Source: Portunus trituberculatus (lineage: Eukaryota > Arthropoda > Malacostraca > Decapoda > Portunidae). From it: a stretch of DNA of 64,000 nucleotides. Shown here in pieces: positions 1 through 13,116 of the stretch. The position numbers and the translations under genes are program-made. Location: contig NC_059301.1 in the NCBI RefSeq assembly GCF_017591435.1, forward strand, positions 6,271,060 through 6,335,059, read 5' to 3'. Within the stretch, counting starts at the first letter, position 1. Every line of letters begins with the position of its first letter. The notes under the pieces were generated by a model. That model was not told where the DNA came from. It did not search any database and saw only the letters and a program-made list of their open reading frames with translations.

Positions 1-1514
<1,514 letters not shown>

Positions 1515-1546
<32 letters not shown>
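1515..1546. repeat. (TA)n spacer between two transposons
   Basis: Short pure TA array joining the right end of the Tigger-like element to the left end of the Tc1-like element. Confidence 0.95.
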
Positions 1547-1549
<3 letters not shown>

Positions 1550-2953
1550 TGGGCGCAAAAATAAAGTTTACCCTATGCTTTTTTGGGTTATAAAACACGA
1601 AAATAGGTTTAAAGTTCGTTATATTGTGTCCTTATTGATACAATTAGTACTTTGTCATGTTCCCTCGAGTTTTGAGCACCTGTTCGATCCGCTTTGGCAT
1701 AGATATTGCTAAATTTTCTAAGTATGAGACGTCCATTGTCACCCACATCTTCTTCAGAGCCTCCTTCAGGGGGACGATTGATGTTGGGCGCGACTTGGCT
1801 AGGTCGTTTTTCATCTTGTTCCAGGCGTTCTCAATGGGGTTTAAGTCAGGGGAGTTACCTGGCCAGTCCAAAACCTTGATGTTTTGCTCATCAAGGAATT
1901 GTTTTACTGCTCGGGACTTGTGTGCGGGGCTCCGTCGTGCATGAAAAATTCCGTACCGTGAATTTCATATGCGGGAGCAGGTGTTCCTTCAAAACATCGA
2001 TGTAATTGGCTCCCTTCATGGTTACGTTCTTTGGAAGGAAGTAGAGACCTCCCCTGCCCCTCTTCCCACTGAAACAGGCCCATACCATGACGCTATCTGG
2101 GTGTTTAACTGTCTTGACCGTGTAGTGGGCGTCATATCTGCTCACGGTGCTGGGCCGCCTTACCAAGCTTGAGCCACCCCTGACGAGCCGAAACGTGCTC
2201 TTGTCACTCCACATCACACTTTTCCATTGCTCAGGTGTCCAGTCACGGTATTGCTTGGCAAACTGCAGTCTCTTCTTCCTCATGGTGTCTGTGAGAAGCG
2301 GCTTCTTGGCAGCACGGCGGCAGGGCAGGCCGAGGTCTTTTTGCAAGCGGTGTTGCAACGTACGGACAGCGACATCTTGGAGCAGGTCTGGGTGTTTTTT
2401 CTTCAATTCTGCTGCTGTAATGGATGGATTTTGCTTCAGCTCTCTCACCAACATCTTGTCAGTCCTCTCTGAAGTTTTCTCTTGCGCCCACATCCCAGTT
2501 TGCGAGGTGGTAACGTGCCGGTAGGCAGGGACGCAGCGGACTTTTTAAGCTTGAAGAGGGACACTCTGCTGACATTTAATTCGGCAGCAACGTGCTTCAC
2601 CGGCATTCCCTGCTCTATTAGGGCAAGGGCCCGGGCCTTTTCTTCCATTGTAAGCTTCTTCCGACCCATTGTGATGCTGTGGTAGTGTTTGGTGTGGTTT
2701 TGTGTTTGGTGCGTGGGCGGGAAAGTGAGGGCCCGTGGGGCAGTGCATCATAGGTGTGCTCTCCTTCAGCTCTGAGAGCGCACTAACTGACTCAAGTGTC
2801 AGAAGTGGTGTGTAAGGTGGCGGAGGGGAAGCACGCGTCATATCACGCTCCTCCCACCACTCACATCGCGGGTAATTCAAATACAAAGTGGCCGGCGAAT
2901 TATGCGTTAACTTTATTTTCGCGTTACAGGGGTAAACTTTATTTTTGCGCCCA

Positions 2954-2956
<3 letters not shown>
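1547..2956 (-). mobile_element. Tc1/mariner-family transposon, full length, 1.41 kb
   Basis: Both ends carry the inverted repeat starting CAGTGGGCGCAAAAATAAAG, perfect over about 27 bp, and both are flanked by TA. The interior encodes a Tc1-type transposase on the minus strand (see 1644-2669). Perfect ends plus a nearly complete coding region indicate a comparatively young copy. Confidence 0.93.
1644..2669 (-). pseudogene. Tc1-like transposase with frame breaks
   Basis: The protein starts at 2669 (MGRKKLTMEEKARALALIEQ) with a helix-turn-helix (AAELNVSRVSLFKLKK). A second HTH-type region and the catalytic core follow in the frame 2493-1891: the first Asp lies in MWSDKSTF, then a GGLYF/LLPHM segment. 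The second Asp (MHDGAPH, near 1935) is in a shifted frame. The glutamate lies in SPDLNPIENAW in the frame 1871-1644, which ends with a stop. Spacing between the second Asp and the Glu is close to DD34E. At least three single-base frame shifts interrupt it (near 2487, 1945 and 1925). It would cut and paste the element between TA sites. As read it is broken, but the breaks are few and could include sequencing indels. Confidence 0.9.

Positions 2957-2995
<39 letters not shown>
2957..2995. repeat. (TA)n spacer
   Basis: Pure TA array joining the Tc1-like element and the next element. Confidence 0.95.
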
Positions 2996-2999
<4 letters not shown>

Positions 3000-3641
3000 A
3001 GCCCCCACATTTAGCGATCCTATTGGTCTGCCGAAACCATCGCTAAATTGAAATTTTGCCAAATTTGAATACTACTTTAAATAGGGAAAAATACCTATCA
3101 GTCTACAGTAAGCCCCCACATTTAGTGATCCTATTAGTCTGCCGAAACCAACACTAAATTGAAATTTCGCCAAATTTGAATACTACTTTAAATAGGGAAA
3201 AATACCTATTAGTCTTTCGTCCGCCCAAAGTCCCTATTTCGAGTCCCCATTTACAGCTGCAGCATCGCCACCTTCACGAGAATCAGCACCCCCTGAACCA
3301 CTAGTGGAGGCCATGGTGATAGCGAAACTCGCTAAAACAGCGAGGATGGGAACACAAAAAATTAGTTCACATGCTGGATTAACATACACAATAGCTCAAG
3401 TGTTGAGCGGGAATGCCGGAGGCACTGTGGGGCTGACGTCACAGCCAAACAGACATGTGATTGGCTCAGAGCGAGAGGGAGGCGGAACAATTGGCTCAGA
3501 GCGAGCAGGAGGCGGAACAGTGTAGCGCGGTACATTCGCTAAATATGAGAGAAAATCGCTAAACTTGAGGGCTTGGCCTTTTTCCAGACAGTCGCTAAAT
3601 AAGGGTTTCGCTAAGCTAGATTTCGCTAAATTCGGGGCCTT

Positions 3642-3645
<4 letters not shown>
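2996..3645 (+). mobile_element. Tigger/pogo-like MITE (family 2, CAGTAAGCCCCCAC ends)
   Basis: The left end AGTAAGCCCCCACATTTAGC is matched by an inverted right end (GGGGCCTTATTG), with TA on both sides. The first 105 bp are repeated in tandem (about 3001-3105 and 3108-3212), so the left terminus is present twice. A related element with the same ends is at 9731-10367. No intact coding capacity. Confidence 0.75.

Positions 3646-3716
<71 letters not shown>
3646..3716. repeat. (TA)n followed by (GATA)n
   Basis: TA array changing to a seven-unit GATA array at the right edge. Confidence 0.95.
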
Positions 3717-3719
<3 letters not shown>

Positions 3720-3855
3720 CATCAGCTTTCCAGTTAATCCTCATTACAACTCTCTTACACTTTGCCATTTTATTTCATGAAATGTTATTCATGGAAACTA
3801 AAAATGGAATCCAGCTTGGTTTGAAAGAGTGATTTTGTTTATATATTTATTTGCT

Positions 3856-3858
<3 letters not shown>

Positions 3859-3931
<73 letters not shown>
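3859..3931. repeat. (TA)n microsatellite
   Basis: Pure TA array about 73 bp long, directly before the candidate exon below. Confidence 0.95.
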
Positions 3932-3933
<2 letters not shown>

Positions 3934-3968
3934 TTTTTTTATGTATTGGTGGTTTCATTTGGTTTCAG

Positions 3969-4084
3969 GCGGGACACATGAGTCGGTCAGTGTTGGAAGG
4001 AAACGAAGCCATGCTGAATCCCTGCTTCCTGTCAAGCCAATGAAGGAACATGTCCTGCCCATCACCCCACCCCTCAAGAAACCA
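3969..4084 (+). CDS. Candidate internal exon of an unidentified host gene
   Basis: A pyrimidine-rich acceptor (TTTGGTTTCAG) precedes a 116-nt open segment that ends at a donor-like GTAATT. The frame reads GGTHESVSVGRKRSHAESLL, then a proline/lysine-rich end (LPITPPLKKP). This is compositionally unlike the AT-rich surroundings. Entry phase would be 1 and exit phase 0. I do not recognise the family and can see no partner exon in compatible phase nearby. It could also be a chance open segment. Confidence 0.4.
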
Positions 4085-5011
4085 GTAATTCTTAACTCTG
4101 TTTTGTTTTTAAAGATCTTGTAGTTTTGGTGGTAAAATTAGATTGAGGTTATGAGCTACATTGACAAAAATTTTAATTGTGGGATAGTAAAGTAACTCAT
4201 AAATAATTTTCAGCTTTCACTGTATAATGAATATGTTGAGAGTTCCATTATTGAAGAATGCTTGGTGTAATTATTTAAATTTGTTGTAATTTTCATTTAA
4301 TGTAATCTTAGATTTTGAATGATATTTGAGTGACAACATAACTTTATTTTCTTGGTCATGTATAAGTCTAAGTGTGACTTTCTAGTATTCATGTGTGCCA
4401 TATTTCTGAAGTTTAGATGAAATTCATAGAATATGGGATTTAAAGTTTTCATTATATAATAAAGATAACTGAGTATATTTTCTCATGTGGTTAGGTGTCA
4501 GTGTTGTATTCCTGGTGTGTTCAAGGAAATTTGTTTTATATCACAGTCATGAGATCATGCCACAGGATGTTTTAGGCTCAAGGACAATACAGAGCTGTAT
4601 GACATGTATAATTTTGACTTAGGATGATCACATCTTTGGCCAGTGATCAGTGTGATATGAGGGTGCAAAATTGTTATATTGTGGCTTGTAATGAAGCAGT
4701 GTGAAATAACATTACTTTTGATCATCAAATACAGGTTTTTCTCATTTTACAATTGGGTTATGTTCCTGAAAACTAGATTGAATAACAAATGATCAAGTAG
4801 CGAACTTAAGGTTCAGTAGAATTTAATTTAATGGGAGAGTAACCTAGACCTAGCTTGTATTGAGAGATAGAGAACACTTATCCAGTTCACCCAAAGAGGT
4901 AGTGTTATAGGTTCATCATTTTTTTTTTCATACAGTGGTTTCCCCTATAGGCCTATATCCACTGGCAAGAGGAGAAAAATGAGCTTCAGATAAGTTAGCA
5001 GGTGCCACTTA
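4085..5011. other. AT-rich intergenic or intronic DNA
   Basis: No gene is supported. A Tigger-like left end (CAGGTTTTTCTCATTTTACA) starts at 4732, but I could not find its partner. Confidence 0.6.
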
Positions 5012-5493
5012 AGGCCTGTCCAGACGAAGGGCAGTTGCCCGCCGTGCAAACAGTGTTACCATATCATACTAAGCAGCGGAATGACGTCATAAGCACAGAA
5101 ACGAAGGAAACACATCTGGCAACAAACAGTGTTACCAGATGTGTTCCAGTCCCTACTCTGTTCACCGGGCAAAGACTGGCGGACGAACTTCTTGTGTCCA
5201 CACTAGGGGCAGTTGCTCGCTGGGCACAACCCATTGATCGTATATTCCTCGCTTGTTTAGCAGGGTTTTGCAACATGGTTAGCACGCTCTCTATACTATT
5301 CTATACTATATGAGTGCCAACCATCACACCAGCAGGCATTACTTCGACCACGGGCAAGAGCAGTTGGATCTCTGCCCGTGGTTTTCTCGCTTCTGACGTC
5401 ATGTTCGCTCCCACCATCAGAACAGTTAAAGCAGTATGATATCTGGTAACAGTGTTTGCATGGCGGGCAACTGCCCCTCGTCTGGACGGGGCT
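5012..5493. mobile_element. MITE with about 60-bp inverted repeats and TTA target duplication
   Basis: The left end AGGCCTGTCCAGACGAAGGG and the inverted right end AGCCCCGTCCAGACGAGGGG begin long terminal repeats that continue through GGCAGTTGCCCGCC and on to ATATCATACT. TTA flanks both sides (5009-5011 and 5494-5496). A TTA duplication and no coding capacity fit a Harbinger/ISL2EU-type MITE. The superfamily is an inference. Confidence 0.75.
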
Positions 5494-7540
5494 TTAGTGG
5501 CAAGTCTATTCATCAATCCACAGCTTCAAGGGGAAAATTTTTTTCTTGTGATGTGGTATTGTTTTTTTGCCTCTCCTATCCTTATTTTTTCACCTAATTG
5601 AATAACATTAATACACAATGTGTATTAACATGTATTGCTTTTATACCGCAAATATAATATAGATACCTCAGGTAGTTTTTGTGCAAAAATGATTTTTTGG
5701 CCGTTTCAAAATCATGATATAAAATCATAACTAATAATGATATGGTAATATCCTCTTGATCAGAGGTAATAGACATACCAACCAACATATCGGCGTATAT
5801 GTAAACTAAATTATAACAGTTTCAGCGCACTACAAAATAATATTTTTTTATTCAATATTATTTTTCTGTGAACATCCTCTATACACTCATGTAACTCACT
5901 CCAACACACACTAAATACAAATATTTATTCACATGATACTTTGACATCTCCTTGGAGGTTGGTAATGGTATACCAACACAAGGTGAGTTCTCCCTTGTCT
6001 GGTAGGCTTCTAGCTCCTGGTTCGGTTTTTATCATATTGATATGACTTTATAACATATCAGTATGACTTTATAACGTATAATGGATATATCTATAACCAT
6101 TATAAAATAATATATTCTATGGTTGTTACTGGAGCCAGCCAATCTCATTGTGGCCAGGTAGAACCTATTTTGAAGTTCCTACTCATTATTTCTGAGGTAA
6201 CTTTCCACACTCACACTTCATAAGATTGACCAATTTTTATAACCTTTCCACTGATATCACTACCAGAGAACCATCATCACTTGTTTGGTAGACCAGCCTC
6301 TCCTCCTGTGGTAATAGGCTATGCCTATAGCTTGCTCAAGACACGTTATTTTTTATGTGGAGATTGGAGGAAGACGAAGCTGGTGATTCACATGTCTCCT
6401 CAGTCCTCCACCTTTTTGAGGCTCTCTGGTAACTTATTTCACTCTTTACTTTTCTTTTAGCATTTACGTGTGGCATTGTCAGTTTTAAGAGAGAGAAAAA
6501 AAAAGAAATGTGCAACAAGTAGATGGAGCACTGGGGGGGTGAACATGGTAACACGACTGGGTTTCCCTTCAACACAGGCTCCTCCAAACCTATTGTACTG
6601 CTTCATCAGAAGACAAATTAAAAAAACAGTAAAAAAAAAAAAAAAAATTGCAAGAAAATCAAAGCCTAAGAGATAAAGGGGGTATGGCAGGAGCTCAATC
6701 CTTTAAACCACCATAGTCAGGTGAGAAATGTGTCTTGCGCCTGGAAAACACTTGCCACAGCTCGGGATGAGAGTGACGATGTTAGATGCCAAATATCTTA
6801 TTTTCAAGAATTTTCGACCAAATCCACTGAATTTTTCCCCTTAAGAGTCTCTCCATTTCCTCCATTATTGGGTCTTGCTTCCTCGTTAATGTCTTTGTTA
6901 TTAATGTAAAACTGTCTCACCTGCTTTTTTCACAATTGCTGCTTGTTTGATGACTGTGGAGACAGTGTTGTAGTTCATGAATAATAGTGTGTAGCTTGCT
7001 GGTGTTTGCTTCATCCAGAGCCGTAGACACAGTATCTAACGTAATATGGCAGTCCAAAGAATTATCTCACATAATCTCGTGGCTCATGAGATTTGCCTCA
7101 CCAGCAAAGCATCTTGGAAATAATATTAATGTTCAACCCACATGAAGAAAATTAGAAAATAAGAACTTTATTATAAATGTGGAACACTAGAAAAAAATTA
7201 CTTTTAAGATGCTTTGTTGGTATGGCAAGTTTCAGGAGTCACAAGATTCCACAAGATGTTTGTTTTTGCTGCCATATTTACTAATGGCATCATCACAACT
7301 GATCATAGCACAGAGGATTCTCATCTATTTAAGGACACCTTGTGGTGCATGATAAATGTCATCAGTTAGATGCCATTACTATAGCAACAACGATCCTTTG
7401 TTTATTCCAGTTGAGAGGTGTACATAAGGATTTGATAGAGGATATGTGCTACAGGGAGTGCAGGATGTGTCATGAGTTGCTCTCAAGTGCAGCCCTGGGG
7501 TCCAGGAATGGATTATCTAATTTACATTGATTTATTATTT
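5494..7540. other. AT-rich DNA without a supported gene
   Basis: Only short ORFs occur. A minus-strand frame (6336-6587) reads MPHVNAKRKVKSEISYQRAS with a basic composition, but it has no recognisable domain and an A/T homopolymer lies next to it, so I do not call it. Confidence 0.5.
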
Positions 7541-8660
7541 TTAACACTTAAAGTGTGGGTGTCGACAATAGTCGACAGTCGGTCCAAAAGTTTAAACCAC
7601 GGGTGTCAGCAATAGTCGACACAGCATTTTTTTTTGGTCTAGTGTGCTGTCAAATTTGATTTGTTCGTCCTAAAATAGATTAGGGATATTGTTTTTTTTT
7701 TTTTAAACAATACTCAACAATGCTCCCTTGACCACATTTATGCTAAATTATGCCTTGTGCTTGATAAGAGAAGATGTCTGCTACACAATCATGGCCCTTT
7801 GACTTTTACACCTATGAAGGACTACAGGAGGACCTTGAATGATACTGAAATTGAAAGAGAACTTAATAAGATAGTCCCAAACACCATCATGGATGGCAAT
7901 ATAGATACCAAACTGAGTGACTACAGTGAAAGTGATGAAATGGGATTAGAGTCCATTATTAGTGACAGCAGTACTACTAATGCATCTACAGAACCTGCTT
8001 ATAAGGGAAAGGAGAAAGATCCTTTTAGTAAAAAATTAACAGTTCTATGGCAAGGGTAAGTAAGCTAAGGAAGGTAGCATCAGATTCACCTCCTCTGACT
8101 GCCAGTGGTACCAACATTACATCAACCACCACACCCCTCTTTCTCTCTGGTTTTATAAAAACAAATTTCATCCATTATACCATCATCATGTTTATACCCA
8201 ACTACTACACTAAGGGAGAAGAACATGAACAAGAGAAAATAGGCAGCACGTCATGCACGTGTTTATGAAAGAAAAGAATCTTATAACATATCTGCTGACA
8301 ACACCAGAACTATCTCATACCCCATTATTGTAACTAACAAGATGGGTAAATATCTTACCAACACTGCTACATCCTCCTCATTTCACATTACTAAGGAAAA
8401 GTCACACAACACTTCCTCAGATGTGTCTGGGAAACGAAAGAAATCAGAAAATGAACAAGGGAGGAAGTGTTTTAGAAAGGCTGCAAGGTCGGTAGCAGTT
8501 CCTGCCACAGCATCTATCCACCCCTTACTCTATCATTGCTCAACCCTCTACAGTGCCTTGTGGTACATTTGTCTGGAATGATGGCAGCAACTTTATTCCA
8601 GACATGAATCTAGATGCTGAGGAAACAGTTCTTTGTGAAGGCAATGTAAATGTTATTTAG
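7541..8660 (+). pseudogene. Degraded ORF region, possibly a transposase N-terminus
   Basis: A frame at 7757-8059 reads an acidic, Ser-rich protein (RRTLNDTEIERELNKIV, then LSDYSESDEMGLESIISD) and ends at a strong donor-like AAGGGTAAGTAAG. Further broken frames continue to a stop near 8660 (NDGSNFIPDMNLDAEETVL). Upstream, TTAACACTTAAAGTGTGGGT with GTCGACAATAGTCGAC resembles a piggyBac-type end at a TTAA site, and the acidic N-terminus would suit that family. I see no DDD core and no convincing right end, so the identity is open. Confidence 0.35.
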
Positions 8661-9360
8661 TTTTTCCTGTAGTGAGCATTTGGTGTGGCAGGCGTAGCCT
8701 AGCGACGCCAGAGGCATTGTTCACAACAGAGCATGTTACACAACGGGCAATTCATTGTAATTTGTGAAAGTTCCTTTGTGTGCTCCACACAGGTAAAAGT
8801 ACTATTGTTTCTTTTATTTTCTCCTTTTCTTGTCATTCTCTTTAACTGTAGCATTCTGACAAATACAGTTGAGACTCAATACTCGAACTTAATTAGTTTC
8901 AAATAGCTGTTCGAGTATTAAAATGTTTGGCTATTATTGATGCCTATAAATCAAGTTTATAAAAATTTTATTTTATTTATTTTTTATTTATTTATTTTTT
9001 TACATACCGTAAGGGTATATGCACAGAGAAAGCAGGTTTGCCCACACGGGCAAGCACCGCTGACCAGCTCCAAGAATGAAACCATATAAACAAGTGAAGG
9101 TGTGCACAGAGGAAGCAGGTTCGAGTGGGTCTGTGCCAGCAGCCTGCTTCAACTCGCATTCAGATTTGCTCAGTTCATTCTTGCCTGCTCAACCTGTGCG
9201 GGTAGACGCTATTGAATGGAGAGCAGGATGGATGTTGAGCTCCTGATATGCAAAATATATGAGAGAGTGTGTGTGAAATAAGTAGAATAAGCACCACCAG
9301 TAATGTGGTGGATAGGCTGTGGCCTGAAATCAGCCAGGAATTGAAGTGTTAAGGTATACA

Positions 9361-9400
<40 letters not shown>

Positions 9401-9432
9401 ATTATAAGTAATTAATTATATTTTTGATAATA

Positions 9433-9475
<43 letters not shown>

Positions 9476-9522
9476 TAATACTAATAACAGAAATAATGAT
9501 AATAGTGATGATAATAATAATA

Positions 9523-9564
<42 letters not shown>

Positions 9565-9653
9565 TCTATTATTATTATTATCATTGTTATTGTTTTTATT
9601 TGTAATATCATTTTAATAATTATTTTTTATTATTGTTATAATTATTATTTCAT

Positions 9654-9687
<34 letters not shown>

Positions 9688-9730
9688 GTTATTATTATTA
9701 TTATTATAATTATTATTATTATTATTGTTA
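9361..9730. repeat. (ATT/AAT)n and (ACT)n trinucleotide arrays
   Basis: Long runs of ATT, AAT and their variants, then ACT, then ATT again. The Ile/Asn-rich open frames across it come from the repeat only. Confidence 0.95.
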
Positions 9731-10367
9731 CAGTAAGCCCCCACACTTGGCGAATTAATTAGTTTGGCGAAACTACCGCCAAATGCGAATTTCGCCAAAC
9801 ACGAGTTCTTTATACCAAATAAATTGTTTAAAAAATGCCTCAGTCAGTCTTTGGTCATTGCCAAAGTCCCTCTTTTGACTCCTAAAATATCATCTTTTGA
9901 GCATAAATGAAATCTTTTCCCTTCGCATATTATAAGACATGTACAAAACAGACCAATAAACAATAAATAAAACTAATAAGACATGATATAAAGGCTGTAA
10001 CTCCCGTTTTTCCACCCGTTTCCCTTCCCCACTTTCGTCCTTGCTGCCACCACCATTGTCCTTACCCCCATCCGGTACCACCTGTTGCGCTGGTGGAGGC
10101 CATGTTGGCAGTAAATCACCAGAATTCATTCCCACGCTAGCAGAACAGAGGGTAGCACAAACAAAATGGCTTAAGGGGACTCTCGCACTGCGTTCTGATA
10201 AGTTTAGAAAGAGAGCTGATGTCACCGGGGAGCCGTGTGGTTCGCCATGCGGCCAGCAGGGGAATTTGAATTCAAACCACGAAGTGTGCACTCGGTGGTC
10301 TGTGGCCACCCTACTGCCAAAAATTAATTTCGCCAAGCTGAGATTCGCCAAATGTGGGGGCTTACTG
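9731..10367 (+). mobile_element. Tigger/pogo-like MITE (family 2) nested in a trinucleotide array
   Basis: The ends CAGTAAGCCCCCACACTTGG and CCAAATGTGGGGGCTTACTG are inverted repeats flanked by TA inside ATT arrays. It has the same end family as 2996-3645. It lies within the larger element 8866-11407. No intact transposase. Confidence 0.82.
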
Positions 10368-10413
10368 TATTATTATTATTAGTAGTAGTAGTATTAGTAT
10401 TAGTATTATTATT

Positions 10414-10445
<32 letters not shown>

Positions 10446-10538
10446 TATTGTTATCATCATCATCATCATCATCATCACCACCACCACCACCACCACCACC
10501 ACCACCACCACCACCACCACCACCACCACCATCATCAC

Positions 10539-10585
<47 letters not shown>

Positions 10586-10595
10586 CTATCATTAT
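10368..10595. repeat. Compound trinucleotide array (ATT, AGT, ATC, ACC)
   Basis: Runs of ATT, then AGT, then ATC, then a pure ACC block (about 10477-10530), then ATC. It is compound and interrupted, so probably old. Confidence 0.96.
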
Positions 10596-11407
10596 GACAG
10601 ATACTGCTTCTATCCAAGCGGGTCGGAGCTGGTTACCCGTGTCCTTTGTGAACACCTTATCACACTGGTTTCCGGCTACGACCTGCGCTGGTAACCTGCT
10701 TTCTTTGTGCACGTACCCTAAGTGAAGGTTGGTAATGGATAACTTAGTACAGGAGGAGAAAAGGGTGGGGAGGAAGAGGGAGGTCGCTGGAGGAAAGTCA
10801 CCATCCATGAAAAAGTCTTTGTAATTTTTCTCCTGGTGTGATTCCTTTGAATCCACTAATGGAGTGCTGTGGCTCACTAACACTTGCACTCTCACCAGAT
10901 TCCTTATATTCATCATTAATAAGCCTCTTTGGTTCCATCGTAAGTTTCTATATGAAAAACTGCCAGAATGCAGAAGAATGTTGTTTTCTCAACACTGCGG
11001 CAGGGCTAGGGATGCGCACCAGCAACCAGTGTACCAGTATTATGGTATTACTGGTATTACCAGTAATATGGTATCAGAATGGTACAGTGGCGGCTGCGAG
11101 AAGGGAGATGACAGAGCTTTATATACGACCAAATGTGCGGCCATTTGATTACCAGATATTTTCAACACTAATAAGCCTTTGGTGTTAATGTAAGTTTATA
11201 AATGAAAAACTACAGATAGAATGCAGGAGAATGTTATCCTGATGACTGCAGCCCCACAAGTCACAACTGGCGGACAGAGGAGAGGAAGAGGCCTGAGCCT
11301 TTGTTTACATCTACATCTGTAGACGTTCAACTATAAGGTATTTTTTTGGTATTAAATCAAACTTTCACATTCGAGTATTTAGACATTCGAGTAACGAGTC
11401 TCTGTTG

Positions 11408-13116
11408 TATTAGCTTTACGCTAAGCTTAGCAGGTAACGCTAACCACTGATTTCCAGAAATAAGTTGAGTTTAGGGATGTTTTTCTCATAAACCATATGA
11501 AAGTGATAAAATTATGGTAAATCTATAGAACAGCAACTCCTTACATATTCTTTACTATTACCCCCCTTCCCCCCAACAAGCTTGGGGGGAATCCTGGGGA
11601 GCCAAAAGAGGTGAGATATGGCAATCCAAAAAAATCTAAGGACAAAAACCTAACCTAATGTAACCTAACCTAACCGGGGGGGCTGTGCCCCCGTACCCCC
11701 CCCTATAACATAAACGTAACCTAACGTAGCTGGGGGGGGCGCCACTCCCTTGGACACCCCCCCCTGCAACACTAACCTAACCCTAACATAAACCTAACCT
11801 ACCGTATCCTTGCTTTGGGGCAGCTTCCCTCCCCCCACACTGGTTCTCTTATAGCTTCACACAATATGCCCTACCTCTACCAATACCCCTCCTCACAATA
11901 CCTTAACAAAAGGATGAAGGTCCTAGCTGATCCTCTTCTTGATTGTACACTGACTTGCATCGCAGAGAGATGATTTCCCAGGAGAAGAGGAAAGTAGAGG
12001 GAGAAACATACATACCTGGAGGTGCCAATCTTGATTAGGACCAAAAAATCTACTTGGAGAGAATTGTCGTGAAGTGGTTTCTCAACATACAGTCAGCAAC
12101 TTGAGAAACTCTTATCTTGACAGCTCAATAGTTCACAAAACTAGGTGTATGAAACAGCCCATGTACATGATGATTCCCAGGAAAACCATAAGTTCCTCTT
12201 CATTCATGTTGAAGTTACTGGCCACATGCAATGTGTTCTCTCACTTCAAAAGTGAAGAAATGAGTGAAGTACTCATACAGCTGCCACAGGAAGTAAGGAC
12301 AATGCATATCTTTTGGGGCAATCATACTGACCTTGTTGCCCATAAAACATTCTCATAGTAAACTGAAAAGAAAATAGGAAAATAATAAAATCCACATATA
12401 ACATTTTGCTTACACAAAAAAAGTTACCAGTATACAACAATACTGTAATTGTGCACAAATAGATTTAAAGCTGAATGTGTACTACATTTATAGGGATAGG
12501 GGTCTAATTTCTATAAAACATCAATGCAATCACTTATTTTATATCACTGGACACTCCCATTAATGACCATGAAGTCCCATCAGTGTCCACCATCGAAACT
12601 TGACCGAGGGAACCCACATGGGATGAGCTTCCTCCATCGAAAGTCGACCTTTGATCCCACTTGAGAAGTTGATTTCAACAAGAAGAGAATTATTCAGCTA
12701 CATCATATCATGTCACTGTACTTACCAGGACTGCTTATGGGTGAGGCAAGGGCAATTTTGTGATGAAATTTTCCTCATCTTATGGCAGGAATAAAGCTGA
12801 AGTCACAGATGCTCCTTTCAAGACACATACCTTTGGCTGTGTGGACAGTATCAGCTTTGGAATTGGCTGATTGATGAGAGAAGATTGCGAACTACGATAT
12901 GCCAAATCGTCAATTTCATACATGCTTAAACATGTTGACTAGGAGTCGTTAAAAACTACTTAATTTTTATGACCTGCATGGAATATTAAGATGGTAAAGG
13001 GTTAATGAGGCAAATTAACAGCTTTTCATGTAAAAACCATAGTAAAGGACATTAGGTGAAGACAGAAAAATGATCCACTCAATGTGGATTAGCTCCAGAC
13101 TGAGAAGTCTCATATA
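11408..13116. other. Non-coding DNA with a degenerate CCTAA block
   Basis: About 11640-11815 holds imperfect CCTAA/CTAAC repeats interleaved with G- and C-runs (CCGGGGGGGC, GGGGGGGC), resembling decayed telomere-type repeat. The rest is AT-rich with no supported gene. Confidence 0.6.

Larger units (their letters stand above)
8866..11407 (-). mobile_element. Tigger/pogo-like element (family 3), expanded by nested repeats
   Basis: The left end CAGTTGAGACTCAATACTCG is matched by the inverted right end (CGAGTAACGAGTCTCTGTTG), with TA at both borders. The interior 10710-10990 matches 13290-13560 in the sister copy at 13117-13989. It contains the start of a basic minus-strand ORF (MAPKR-type in the sister). 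The copy is enlarged by trinucleotide arrays and by a second transposon at 9731-10367. Confidence 0.7.

Noticed and set aside
6336..6676. Basic ORFs on both strands near 6.3-6.7 kb
   Set aside because: Short, overlapping on opposite strands, next to a poly-A run, and without domain, signal or splice support.
10324..10916. Poly-Asp/Gly/Met ORFs near 10.4-10.9 kb
   Set aside because: They are translations of the ATC and ACC trinucleotide arrays.
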